The position numbers were made by a program, and so were the translations under genes. Of a DNA stretch of 64,000 bases, positions 47,999-59,790 are shown one piece after another. The first letter of the stretch is position 1, and every line of letters starts with the position of its first letter. Below the pieces are notes generated by a model, which was not told the DNA's origin, made no database searches, and saw only the letters and a program-made list of their open reading frames with translations. Source of the stretch: Coleophoma eucalyptorum (lineage: Eukaryota > Ascomycota > Leotiomycetes > Helotiales > Dermateaceae); the NCBI GenBank assembly GCA_026120035.1, contig JALRME010000005.1:620001-684000 (forward strand). Reading direction: 5' to 3'.

Positions 47999-48417
47999 AA
48001 AATGTGTATTTAAAGGGTTAAGGCTGCACTGGTTCTCCTGAAGCCATTAATGATCCTTATACTTAGGGTTAGGGTTATCAGAGCTGCGAGGCAGAGGCAT
48101 TTCAACAGCCCAAAGAATATCTCATGTCCAATCATACAGGTGTATGCGTCAGTACATGGTTGTCAATAGCCAATGGGGCTTTTTGAGCTGCAGGTGAGGG
48201 AGAAGGGATGGTTTCGCGAATCTGAAGGCATTGACGCGAAAGAACGTTTAATGCAAGTGGCGCTAAGCCGATAAGATAAGAACCTTACAGTCTGCATTTC
48301 GGCTACACTAGAACGCGTGCTTCCTCCTTTCTTTCAGACCACACCTTGAATGTTCAAACCTCTCAACTAATATCCCGGGCAAGCGACGATTGCGAGTCTC
48401 AATCTCGAGACTCCATA
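47999..48417. other. Divergent promoter, bre4-like and sir2
   Basis: About 420 bp between the two start codons. It contains the telomere-like motif at 48063-48077. No coding sequence is supported, although an in-frame ATG at 48346 could extend Sir2 by 24 residues. Confidence 0.6.
48063..48077. promoter_or_regulatory. Interstitial telomere-like TTAGGG motif in a shared promoter
   Basis: TTAGGGTTAGGGTTA, two and a half copies of the fungal telomere repeat, lies about 65 bp upstream of the bre4-like start and about 340 bp upstream of the sir2 start. In some eukaryotes such 'telobox' motifs bind Tbf1/TRF-type factors in promoters. Sequence is direct; function is inference. Confidence 0.55.
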
Positions 48418-49952
48418 ATGGCAACTTCAGCCAATGGCAGCGCCTCTCTGAAGCAACCTGCCGATCCTGTCTCTGAGACCGTGACCGAAGAGGATCTTTC
48501 GGTTGGAGGCGAAATCGATGGGCTTCCACGTGTCCATGTCCATGTCCCGCTCGATGATTCTGATCTTGAGGAGGCCGTCGATGCTGATGGTGAGCTTGAC
48601 GACTGGGAAGATGCAGGTTCTCTTTACGGGGACGTCTTACAGGAAATGGGCGACGACCAACTCTTTGATGGTGGTAAGTTCGTCTGCATGTCATGCGGCC
48701 TGGAGCGCGCTAAGAATAGACCATAGAACCAGACGCATGCACTCTAGAAGAAGCTGTTGCTTTCCGGCAACAACTTCGTGCCATCGGGCCCATGGAGTTC
48801 TGTAGGACTACCGTTGAAGCTGGCACTATCAGTGCAAAGAAACTCCTCACAGCATTTGGACTGAAACCACCCCCGTTCTTGGAAGGCGAGGACGATGATG
48901 CCTACTATCCTCTCCTTAGCCTGGCCTTGAGTCGTGAACTCTCCAAGAGGATCAAACTTACCCAGTACAACACTGTTGATGACGCTGCTGAGCTTATCAA
49001 AAATGCCAAGAACATTATTGTCCTCACTGGCGCTGGTATATCCACGTCGCTAGGCATCCCAGATTTTCGATCCAAGGACAAAGGTCTTTATGCTAAGCTA
49101 GAGTACCTCGGACTGAGCGACCCCCAAGAAGTGTTCGACATCAATACCTTTAGGGATGATCCGAGCATTTTCTACACAATTGCTCGAGATATTTTGCCGT
49201 CCACTGATCGATTTACTCCCACCCATGCATTCATTCACCTACTTCAACAAAAAGGCAAGCTACTAACCAATTACTCCCAGAACATTGACAACATAGAGTC
49301 GATTGCGGGTATTCTACCAGAGAAGTTAATTCAATGCCACGGTTCTTTTGCAACTGCATCATGCGTGGAATGCAAATATCAGATCCCTGGAGAGACCATT
49401 TTTCCAGACATCAAGGCGGGAAGAATTCCAAAGTGCCCAAAATGTATAGCAAGCTTGAAAGCGCAGGCGGGCAGTTCAATGAAGAGGAAAAGATCCCAAA
49501 ATGGGCAGAGCAAGAAGCGTGGGCGCTATGATTCGGGTGCAGATGATTCATCCGACGATGATCTTGATACTGCGAAGGGTGGCATCATGAAGCCAGACAT
49601 CACCTTTTTTGGAGAACAACTTCCAGATCGATTCTCAGACCGCCTTACGAACCATGACAAGCACCTTGTGGATTTAGTCATTGTTATTGGAACATCACTC
49701 AAGGTCGCACCCGTATCAGAGGTTGTTCCCTACCTCCCAGCACATATTCCGCAGATGTATATTTCTAAGACGCCAGTTTCCCATGTCAACTTCGATATTG
49801 ATATGCTGGGCGAGTGTGATGTTGTTGTTGCCGAGCTCTGTCGACGAGCAGGGTGGGATCTCAACCATGAGATGATACCAGAGAAACAAAAATTAGAAAT
49901 CAAGTTACAAGACGGCTTCACGAGTCGCCACCTTTTTTCTACAGAAGAATAA
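48418..49952 (+). CDS. sir2: Sir2 family NAD-dependent protein deacetylase
   Basis: Class I sirtuin (Sir2/Hst1/SIRT1 group) that silences chromatin by deacetylating histones in the nucleus. Two exons (48418-48673, 48727-49952) give 493 residues. An acidic N-terminus is followed by [20 protein letters not shown], matching the Sir2/Hst1 N-terminal helper region. The catalytic core has [17 protein letters not shown] (NAD site), [10 protein letters not shown] and the catalytic His in QCHGSF. The zinc site is Cys pairs CVEC and CPKC. Then come [12 protein letters not shown] and [17 protein letters not shown]. Between the zinc site and GGIMKPDI lies an inserted basic stretch ([16 protein letters not shown]) followed by an acidic one (DDSSDDDLD), absent from compact sirtuins. 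I chose 48418 over the in-frame 48346 because of its better context; either is possible. Confidence 0.93.
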
Positions 49953-51039
49953 ATTCGAAGGCGCAACCTGGGTTTGGGCAAAGGAGTTATGGGATCTATT
50001 GTGAAGCTTCGGCTCAAATCGCGTTGGCCATCTTTGTGGATGGAGTTTCGTGGGCGTTTCTTCATCTATTTTCCGCTTCTGCAAAGATGAGATGGGTGGG
50101 TAGAATTTATGGATTGCATCACGTATAGGTTGCATAGTGTTTTCTTTATTGGCATAGACGAAGCATGCCTTGCTGCATTGTACGGTATTGTATCGCTTGT
50201 TTGATGGAGAGTAGATTCCAAAAATCATTATTTAGATGAAAGCCCTACAATGCTGTTACATGTCTAATCGTATTACCAAAAGCGTGATCTAATGCAACCG
50301 GATATCTAACGACCGGATAAAATCGAGAAAAGGGCGATAATTGAGAATCCGCCTAACAAAAAAGCCTCACACACAAAGTATGTCTTATCTCTCGTCCTAC
50401 CATTCAACGAGACCATTGGACTCATGCAACTCTCCGTTCTGTACGAATCAGATTATCAGGTAGGTAACAAAAAGTGTGCATAGCATAGCCTATGCGGATT
50501 GCTGAACACGAATTGTCCCATGAGCGGGACTCTGATTTTCGCCGAGTCTAATCTTCGATCCTATCTTACCCTAATTTTTTTTGCCACTAGGTAACCTTTG
50601 TGTTGAGCATGCTATTCTACGAGGCGACTCATTGGCCTTGTGGCGTGCAAAGAGAGAACGCCTTCCGATCTGCCTTGAGATCCCACCTCGCCTCGCCATG
50701 CGAACGTTGCCTTTGTCTTCCTGAGGGCTCGAACCACTTCGGGATCCTTCCGATCCGAAAGATGCAAAAGCTATGGGATTCATAAATCTCGGATTTCAAA
50801 GGCTAAGCGATCGAGGATGATTGAGCAGTTCGTGCAGAGACAATAATTTTGGGTGGAGGCACCAACAACTCGTTAAGCGGGCGGTGGCCAGAAATGGGAA
50901 GGGAAAGGTGCTTACGAAGTATAGATTCTCGACTAGTGATTGATTCAACAAGTTGTTTCTGATGCAACGTTAAGAACCTCACAGATCGCTCCTTAGTAAT
51001 CGCCCTCAACCAGTGCAACCAGTTCATGCCGCTTCGCAA

Positions 51040-51053
51040 CCCCCCCCCCCCCC
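51040..51053. repeat. Homopolymer C run (14 nt)
   Basis: Fourteen consecutive C on the plus strand. The exact length may be uncertain because such runs are prone to sequencing and slippage errors. Confidence 0.8.
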
Positions 51054-53184
51054 GCTCCCCGAACCCCTTCCCCAAGATAGACAAGATTTTTGCGTCTGGG
51101 AATAAAAAGAGTTACATAAAAGCATGAAACCATATGCTTCGCGGAAGTTACACATAGGAAACCTTATCTTAGGCTAATTGACTTTTATCATCTTTATCCC
51201 CTAACAAGGAGGCAAAGGGATTCGTTGAAATTAACTTTGTCGCCTGCAAGACAACTTGCGTAAGGGCTTGCTCGACTTGCTTGGCCGGACGTTGCGGGGC
51301 AAATGATGCCAAACCAGCCCTTGTTTGTGACCAGTGGTGTACATTCTGAAGATGAGGTTGCCAGTTCTTGGGATGAAGAAGCCCCAAGACGAGCGCGCCA
51401 AGGGGGGCATTGCTGATCTAGCGAGTGACTGCGTCTTGGAACTTGCATCTTTGGCTTGCTGGTCCAGAAGCTCGAGAGATGGCGAATGAACATGGCAGGC
51501 AAGGGAGAATACAGCTATGCGCGCCCAACGTGTTCACTCTGTGCTCGTTTGATGGAGCTTGGCCACGTATCTGGTGCTCTGGCATGAGGTGACTCGGGTC
51601 TGTCGTGGTTGCTTTTCCACATGCCAACACCGGCTTACCGGCTGCTTCTCCGCACTGGTGTCGCTCTGCCCCAACCTGTCAATTCGGTTATTGCCATCGC
51701 AATGAGTCCAGGTTGGTTTAATACTGGTAAAAAGACAGAAGAGTCGGTGACAGAAATTTAAATGTACTATTTCAAGCAGGTTAGATCCCGGAGCTGTCTA
51801 TGCTGTCACTACGTCAAGATCTGGAGCATGTCCACTCAAGCTTGGGCCATTTGAAGGGACACCAAATTGTTTCCTGCAGCTGTATCGCCAAAATGCGGAC
51901 CCGTTGTTTCTGTTCTTATATGAAAGCGGCAGTTTAAATGGTGGGCCCCATATAATTGCCCTAATCGGATGTGCAGGGTGCTGCACCTAGATCTGCTTTC
52001 AACGGCGGTGTTGTCGCTGGGAGAATATCGGGCCAGTGATGAGTTCACAGTGACTCTCATCGTGTAACCATACTGTGGTATGTTCCACTTCTTCCACTGC
52101 GTGCCTGCTGTTGGAAGTTGGATGCTGGGTGTTCAATGCGGTGAAAGAAAGACAGATCTTCTGTGCTTGGTCTTCTCTTGGAAACATGACCGCGCCAGAA
52201 ACAACCAATCTTGATGGCAGGATCCAAGTCATCTCGACTGTGGCCATTTCTAGAGCTTTTTCAAGAACAGTGGAGCTGATCGGACATTAAATGATCTTAT
52301 CAGTTCTCGCCCAGCTGTTCCTGAATTCCCCCCTGCTCCCAAGAAAATAACCGACGAGCACATGGCAACAACGTCCAAACAATGCCTTCGACACCACCAA
52401 ACATGAGAATGCGCGAGGCGATGAAGTAAGCGCCGCAGGATAAGAAGAGTCCAAGGACTTGCGTGTTGGGTGCGCAATTGGTGAGATAGGTGGCGCGCGG
52501 GACAATTCTGGGTGATTTTGGGCACTGGTGATTTGGAGTCAAGGTGGTCCTGTAGATTGACTAGCGACTGAGGCTGTGCATGCAAGTCCCTGTACCATAC
52601 ATACCACTTTTTGGCGAGCCCCCCTGCCCTGCCGCTTCGTGCACTGCGGTGCTCTGGATCCTTTTCTTTATTCTAAAGAGTGCCTTTTCTCTGTTCTCGA
52701 ATTCCTCCACGAACCAGCAAGCAATTGCCTACTCCCGCCGCTACCCTACCTACGGCAGTGTGCAGCTGTTGGTCCACCTACCACTTCGACGTCCTTCGCT
52801 AGGCTTAAAGTCTCCCTTCAGCCAGGAAGGAATGTGTTGTTGTCGCCTCCTAACCCACCCGAACTACTGAACGGACGAAAACGCAGGGTGCTTCAGAGTC
52901 TTATCTGGTAAGAATCCACCATCTTACACCCGATGTTATGGACGCTGTCCCTCGAGGAGCCCCGAGAGACAAGAAGTCGCCAGCAAGGACTTCCCAGATC
53001 AACTGACCTGCACGCATTGCAAATGCAATCGTAGTCAAGCTGCTGCTCCCCCGGATGGTCTACGTCGTCCGCGTGGCTGACCTCTTCGAACATCTTCCTC
53101 TACCTGTTCTAATATCCATTTGCTGGGGCGGAATAGCTTACTTATACTCTTAATAGCTCCGGTCATCATCCAGCTCACTGATCA

Positions 53185-53275
53185 CCAGCCTCTGTACACA
53201 GCCTCACCCTCGATGCTTGTGAGGAATCAGCAAGCTCTAGAGACTCGCCAAGGCTAAGGAGCCTTGGGCTGTGCG
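53185..53275. promoter_or_regulatory. Cluster of GGCTG (CDRE-like) elements upstream of the calcium pump
   Basis: The minus strand reads GAGGCTGG at 53192-53185 and GAGGCTGTG at 53205-53197; the plus strand has GGCTGTGCG at 53267-53275. All three share the GGCTG core of calcineurin-dependent response elements bound by Crz1, and the nearest ends about 60 bp before the ATG. Another GAGGCTGTG occurs at 52570-52578. Binding is inference. Confidence 0.45.
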
Positions 53276-53336
53276 TCGACGAAACAAGACGAGAGTCTCT
53301 TTACTTGTCGAAACACACTCTCTGCAACCCTTAAGC

Positions 53337-56300
53337 ATGGCCGACCCAAGTACCCCTTCCCCGTCCCCGACTCCAGGCGGGCGGAGACAAAGAGCGTAAG
53401 ACCCCGAACTTTATAGCTCTCACCTTCTTAACACAATGGCTAATGTTTGACCTCCACCTACAGACCGACCAGTAAGTATATCCCTATGTCCTCATGCCGT
53501 GGCAGTTGTTGCAGATCATGGACGCCCACCATGTACCGTCTTTCGTGGTTTGAGAAGATGCTCGAAGAAACAATAGCGCTGACTCCATCACGTACAGTTA
53601 CTATTGATACGTCTGCAGTAAATAATTCCAGTCCCCCACAGCAGATGGATTATGATGCTGTTGCAATGAGGGCCTTGTCAAGCTCACCAACGTCTGTCCA
53701 GGGCGAAACATCGAGTCCTCAAGCAATGGAGGCCGGATCCTCTTTCAACCACCCTCGACAACCTCAGCACGCGAGCCATTCCAGTCAGGCAAGTCGAATT
53801 TCAGTACCAGAAGTACGAGGATCGAATTCATTTGAGAGCAGAGACAGTAGACCAACATCACCGCATAATGTCTCTTCTCCACAATCACGCGGTGGTGATA
53901 AGTCACTTGGATTTCTGTCTGTACCGGGACTTCGATCAAGACAAGGCTCAGTGGACTCAATTGATGGGAAGTCGGAGGGGAACCACTCACATACAACATA
54001 CAGTGGAGAGACCGTACAGGGAGACAGTAAATCGTCACAAGGAGATAGGAACCATGGTATGCCTGAGGTTAGCAACGACGATATCATGAACGACGGCGAA
54101 GCATTGGACCCTGATCCAGGAAATGAAGATGATTTCAAGACCGAAGACAGCCATTTTGCATTTTCCCAAGGCCAATTGAACAAGCTTGTCAATCCTAAGA
54201 GCTTGTCCGCATTCTACGCACTGGGTGGTCTTGCTGGATTAGAGAAAGGGCTGAGAACGGATCGCAAATCTGGTCTGAGTGCTGACGAGGTTCACTTGGA
54301 TGGAAATGTCACCTTTGAGGAAGCGAAGGCCGCTGCGAAGTCACCAGGCCATGGCGATAACTCGAAGGCGCCTCTGGTAAGAAGCAACACTGCCAACACC
54401 ACCGACTCGGCACGTAGGAAGAGGTCGCAGGAAGGATTTGCAGATCGCAAACGCATTTTTAAAGATAATCGTCTACCCGTCAAGAAAGGCAAGACCATTT
54501 TCGAGCTCATGTGGATCACATACAATGACAAGGTCTTGATCTTGCTGTCTGCAGCAGCTGTAATCTCTCTGGCCGTGGGACTGTATCAGACATTTGGAAC
54601 GCAGCATGATGCAGAAAATCCTCCAATCGAATGGGTCGAAGGTGTTGCTATTATCATTGCTATTGTGGTCGTTGTCGTTGTCGGTTCTTTGAATGATTAC
54701 CAGAAGGAGCGCCAATTTGTGAAGCTCAACAAGAAGAAACAGGATCGCGATGTTAATGTGATTCGATCTGGAAAAACACAAGAAATTTCGGTCTTCGATG
54801 TACTCGTTGGTGATGTAATGCATTTGGAGCCAGGAGACATGATACCTGTAGATGGTATTTTCATCGAGGGACACAATGTCAAGTGCGACGAATCCCAGAC
54901 CACTGGAGAGTCCGATCTTATCAAGAAGCGCCCTGCCGACGAAGTCTATGCAGCTATCGAAAACCATGATAATTTGCGCAAAGTTGACCCTTTCATCCTT
55001 TCTGGAGCCACTGTTACCGAGGGTGTGGGTACATTTCTTGTTACTTCGACTGGTGTCAATTCAAGCTATGGCAAAACATTGATGGCTCTCAGAGAAGACC
55101 CAGAAGTCACGCCCTTGCAATCTAAGCTCAACACTCTGGCCGAATACATCGCAAAGCTTGGAGGAGCTGCTGGTCTCATCCTGTTCGTTGTTTTGTTCAT
55201 TGAATTCCTCGTACGTCTGCCGCACAACCATGCCACTCCAACAGCGAAGGGACAGGAGTTTTTAAACATCTTCATCGTAACTGTCACTATTATTGTCGTT
55301 GCTGTACCAGAAGGATTGCCACTTGCAGTTACTTTGGCGTTGGCTTTTGCGACTACGCGTATGCTTAAAGACAATAACCTGGTCCGCCATCTCAAAGCCT
55401 GCGAAGTTATGGGCAATGCGACAACTATCTGCTCCGACAAGACCGGTACATTAACCCAGAACAAAATGACGGTCGTTGCTGGAACCCTAGGAACATCTTC
55501 CCGCTTCGGTGGTACCGTCATACCTAACACAACCAAAGATACATCTCCTGACAAGCGAGGTGATCAAACTCGAAGTGATACCGAAAATATTCCAGCTACT
55601 GAAGTCATCAAATCGTTAAGTTCCGAGACCAAAGACTTGCTTCTGCAGCTAATCGTTATGAACTCTACTGCTTTTGAGGGTGTTGTTGACGGCGAGAACA
55701 CTTTTATTGGATCTAAAACGGAGACTGCACTCCTCACCTTTGCTAGGGACCATTTGGGGATGTCTTCTGTGAGCCAGGAACGTTCCAATACGAAAGTTGT
55801 ACAGCTCTACCCCTTCGATTCTGGCCGTAAATGCATGGGCGTTGTCGTGCAACTACCGAATGGAAAATATAGGCTTTACGTCAAAGGTGCAGCTGAGATC
55901 CTACTTGGAAAGTGTTCATCCATCATTCGGGATCCAACGAAAGAAGTCACTAGTACGGCAATGACTGGGGACAATCGGGACACTTTGAACCACCTCATCA
56001 ACAGCTATGCTGAACGCAGTCTGCGTACTATCGCTATAATCTACCGCGACTTCGACAAATGGCCTGCTAAGGGTGCCCGTGTTGCGGATGGTGAGGTAAA
56101 CTTCGACGATGTCTTGCAAAAGATGGTGCTATTAGGAATTGTCGGTATTCAAGACCCACTTCGTGAAGGTGTGCCTCAAGCTGTTAAGACCTGCCAGGAC
56201 GCTGGAGTGATTGTTCGTATGGTCACTGGCGACAACATCATCACTGCTAAGGCAATCGCTCAAGAATGTGGCATCTATACCGAGGGTGGTGTTGTTATGG

Positions 56301-57926
56301 AGGGCCCAACTTTCAGAAAGCTGTCGCGGACAAAGATGGACTCAATCATTCCTCGCCTGCAGGTTCTTGCACGTTCCAGCCCGGAAGACAAGAGAATCCT
56401 TGTCAAGCGTCTTAAAGAATTGGGAGAAACTGTTGCTGTTACTGGCGATGGTACCAACGACGCTCCTGCTCTCAAGAGCGCAGACGTTGGTTTCTCTATG
56501 GGTATAGCTGGTACCGAGGTTGCCAAGGAGGCTTCAGCTATTATTCTAATGGATGACAACTTCAAATCTATTGTGAAGGCCATGATGTGGGGACGAGCTG
56601 TCAATGATGCAGTCAAGAAGTTCTTACAGTTCCAGGTTACCGTTAACATCACTGCTGTTCTACTTACCTTTATCACAGCTGTAGCAAGCACTGATGAGAA
56701 GTCAGTTTTGACAGCCGTGCAACTTCTCTGGGTCAATTTGATTATGGACACTATGGCTGCGCTCGCACTCGCCACGGATCCACCAGCACCTAGCATTTTG
56801 GATCGGAAACCCGATCCTAAGTCTGCGCCTTTAATTACGATTACCATGTGGAAAATGATCATTGGGGAGTCTATCTACCAACTGGTTATCACCCTGTTGC
56901 TCTTTTTTGGGGCCGAGAGTATTCTTTCATATCAGACTGTGCGCGAACAAAACCAGATTGCAACGCTTGTGTTTAACACCTTCGTGTGGATGCAAATCTT
57001 CAACCAGTGGAAGTGAGTATTACCTGCATTCCAAATATATTAGACTTAACCTAACCATTTGCAGTAACCGCCGCCTTGACAACAAATTTAATATATTTGA
57101 GGGTGTTACCCGCAATTGGTTCTTCATTGCCATTAACGTTATCATGATTGGTGGTCAAGTCATGATCATTTTCGTGGGTGGAAAAGCTTTCAATGTCGTT
57201 CGATTGAACGCTGCTCAGTGGGCTTACTCAATAGTACTGGGCTTCATTTCTATCCCAGTTGGAGCTGCTATCCGTCTTATTCCAGATGAACTGATCGCTA
57301 GATTGGTGCCCGACTATTTGAAGCGCCGATCAAATAAGGGACCAGAGCTCACCATTTCTGATGAGGAAGAGCACTTCCGCTTCCCTAAACCCTTAGCTGA
57401 TGTGAAGGAGGAACTCAGCTTCCTGAAGCGAGTCAAGGGAGGCCGTCTTAACAATCTCAAGTTTGCTATGCAACAAACACGCGACAACTTCCTACCCCGG
57501 TCGCGAAGTGGTTCACGGTCAAGAACCAACTCGATACCTCAAACTCCAAATGGCGCAGAATCTCAACAAGAGGATGGTTTTGGCTCTCCTCAACCCACAC
57601 CAGATTCCCGACGACGGGGCCGAAGTACTAGATCTCGCTCTAACTCGGCCTTGGGAGCGACAACAGTCATGGCTGGCATCATTGCAGGTAGTGTGGCTGG
57701 CTGGTCACCTATTGAACGTAACCATGACCATGAAGCTTATTCATTTTCTCGATCACCTCTGAGAAGATCGGATCTGGAGGAAAACGACACCATTGAGGTC
57801 CACCCATCTACTAAAGCTGATGATCCGGTCATTACAGAAGAGCCATCGAGCTACGACCTACCACCATCACAAGTTCCAGAGATATCACCTGCACAAGCAT
57901 CATCAGGCGAAAGCTCGAAGCAGTAA
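53337..57926 (+). CDS. pmc1: Pmc1-type vacuolar Ca2+-transporting P-type ATPase
   Basis: PMCA-type (P2B) calcium pump that moves cytosolic calcium into the vacuole. Exons 53337-53395, 53464-53471 (8 nt), 53598-57012 and 57065-57926 give 1,447 residues; joining through the 8-nt exon yields GGRRQRAPTITIDTSAV. A long Ser-rich N-terminal extension precedes the pump. The pump shows TGESDLI (about 457), the VPEGLPLAVTLALAFAT helix, phosphorylation motif CSDKTGTLT (about 636), KGAAEILLGKC (nucleotide binding), MVTGDNI and GDGTNDAPALKSADVG (about 972). Membrane segments near WVNLIMDTMAALALATDPPA and the last four helices follow. The Ser/Arg-rich C-terminal tail is likely regulatory. The in-frame intron 53472-53597 could also be retained. 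Confidence 0.95.
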
Positions 57927-58548
57927 TCTACGAGATGCTGTTCATTAATAATGACACATTAATCCGTCAAGGCCTATTACTTTCTCGGTGGTCGTTTTGA
58001 AAAGTCATTTGCCAATCGAATCGATATTGTCTATATTGTACATGAGCGGTTTCATTGTGCATACAATAGTATCCCGGCGTTTGGTCTCAAGGCCTAGTAT
58101 GGCCTGGCGTTTATTACTTGTCCTAGGTATACCAGGATCATAGTTGTAGTGTATTGTTTATTCGTCTATTGTAAGGAATAGATCAGGGGGTATAGAGAAT
58201 GGGCGTAGAACCTTCGTTTGGGAGATGATTACTTTCATAAGCTACCAATAACGGTGCTTCAATTTACTTTGTTACATTCAATGTGAGATCTTTGGATGCT
58301 GATTGTGATTTTCAAATATCAGCGACTGTTTTGAGGGAAAAACAGCTGCAAGAGTGGTTGAAGTAACATGACAGAAAAACTGGGGAACCCGCGGCTGTTA
58401 AGCGCCATAGACGCCAAGCAAGTATAGCTTGGCGATCCAACTTCCATTCATCCCTCTCTCTCACCGGCTCGGACCTCAAAACCCCCTCCAACATCGAATT
58501 CCTCCTCTATCACCTACTCTTGGGACCAATTAGTAGGGTCTGGACACA
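57927..58548. other. Intergenic, calcium pump 3' flank and ESSS promoter
   Basis: About 620 bp. No supported gene; the pump's 3' UTR and the complex I gene's promoter lie here. Confidence 0.5.
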
Positions 58549-59062
58549 ATGCCACTCCTCCGCAGTACACAAACCGGCCTCCGCGCCCTCACCAAGTCTC
58601 AATCTATCCGCAGCATCCCCACGATTTCCTCATCCACATCAAGAACTCTCTCATCCACATCCCGCGTTGCCGCCGCTGACCACGCTCACGAAGATCACTA
58701 CGATCCTCCTTCTGGATGGCTGTTTGGTGTAAAGCCGGGTGAGAAGGCTGAGAAGGAGGGCTGGGAGGGAATCTGGGTCTATGGCTTCTTTGGCAGTCTA
58801 GGACTTGCTGCCGTGGCATATGCTTTTAAGCCTGATACCTCGTGAGTTCTTTTTTGTCTCTCATCTTACTTCGTCTTTCCTTTGCTGCTAGTTGGTTTGA
58901 TAGGCGTAAGATCATGGGAAGCAATCGTGCGGTTTAGAGATGAGATGGCAATGGGGTATAGCAGGCTAACCAGTGAACAGAATACAGACTTGGGCTCTCG
59001 AGGAGGCGAGACGGAGGTTAGAGGTCGAGGGCATCTTGAAGGAACCAGAGAGCAAGTCGTGA
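58549..59062 (+). CDS. Mitochondrial complex I ESSS subunit (NDUFB11-like)
   Basis: Accessory subunit in the membrane arm of NADH:ubiquinone oxidoreductase. Two exons (58549-58841, 58981-59062) give 124 residues. The first 40 residues are Ser/Arg-rich without acids (MPLLRSTQTGLRALTKSQSI), a mitochondrial presequence. Then HEDHYDPPSGWLFGVKPGEK is followed by one membrane helix (GIWVYGFFGSLGLAAVAYAF) and the helical tail IQTWALEEARRRLEVEGILK. The DPPSGWLFG and W-A-L-E-E-A-R-R-R-L motifs are typical of fungal ESSS subunits. The junction joins PDTS to IQTW in phase 2. Homology is judged by eye, so the subunit name is likely but not certain. Confidence 0.85.
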
Positions 59063-59790
59063 GCGTTGTGATGAGGATTGGCCGACATTTGAATCACCGG
59101 AAGACTGTTTTGACTCATCGGCTTGCATATGCGGACGAGAGGAAGACGTGGAATGCTTGAATTGTATATATCGGCCTTGGGAAGAGGGGATAAGCTAGAT
59201 CTCTTACTTTGTTTACTCGTTGCGTTCGTACTCCATCAATGAACCATTCCATTTGCGCGTCTGCATCTAGTGATTAGGGACGTGTTTGATATGAGACCTT
59301 TCCGTACTAACTTCTTCGACATATACTTATGGATTTTACAAAGTTTGGAACCATTTCATGATTGTTTACGTATCTCGTACCTACGCCTATGCTTATGTAG
59401 ACATCAGTTTTGAAGTACATCAAGCCATTCGTAACTTGTGAGAAATATGAATTCGTTAAGGCAATGTGAGATGATGATTCTGCTTCTGCAACAGCCAGAA
59501 AACACTTTGCAGGATCTATGGCTGTGTTGTTTCCGTTCAACAGAAGGTTGGATTGCTAACAGCCCCAGAAACTTCTTTCTGCAGAGTTCTCGTCTATTCA
59601 TCATGATAAACAACCAGAAAATTTTGTCTCGCTCGATTATGCTACACAAGAACCCAGAGAAAATGGAAATGCAGACCCCGTGTACATGTTTTGCTTGCGC
59701 TCAGTTACTCTCTCCTTGGTTTCTTAAATTTTTTTTGGTTTTGTTCTTAGCTGCTCCTTGTGAAACCTAACAACCATGGCTGCTTGTCTT
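59063..59790. other. Intergenic between convergent genes
   Basis: About 730 bp, AT-rich, with short ORFs on both strands but no supported gene. It holds the 3' ends of the ESSS and aminotransferase genes. Confidence 0.5.

Larger units (their letters stand above)
49953..53336. other. Long intergenic region between sir2 and the calcium pump
   Basis: About 3.4 kb. I see a 14-nt C run (51040-51053), CDRE-like motifs in the last 160 bp, and a pyrimidine-rich stretch near the pump gene's start. No gene, tRNA or transposon is supported; the many short ORFs lack domains. It probably contains a long 5' leader and regulatory region for the calcium pump, or an undetected non-coding RNA. Confidence 0.5.

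Noticed and set aside
1..49952. Hir1, Msh5, Dna2 and Sir2 as a functional chromatin or repair cluster
   Set aside because: They are separated by unrelated genes, differ in strand and show no shared regulation; probably chance.
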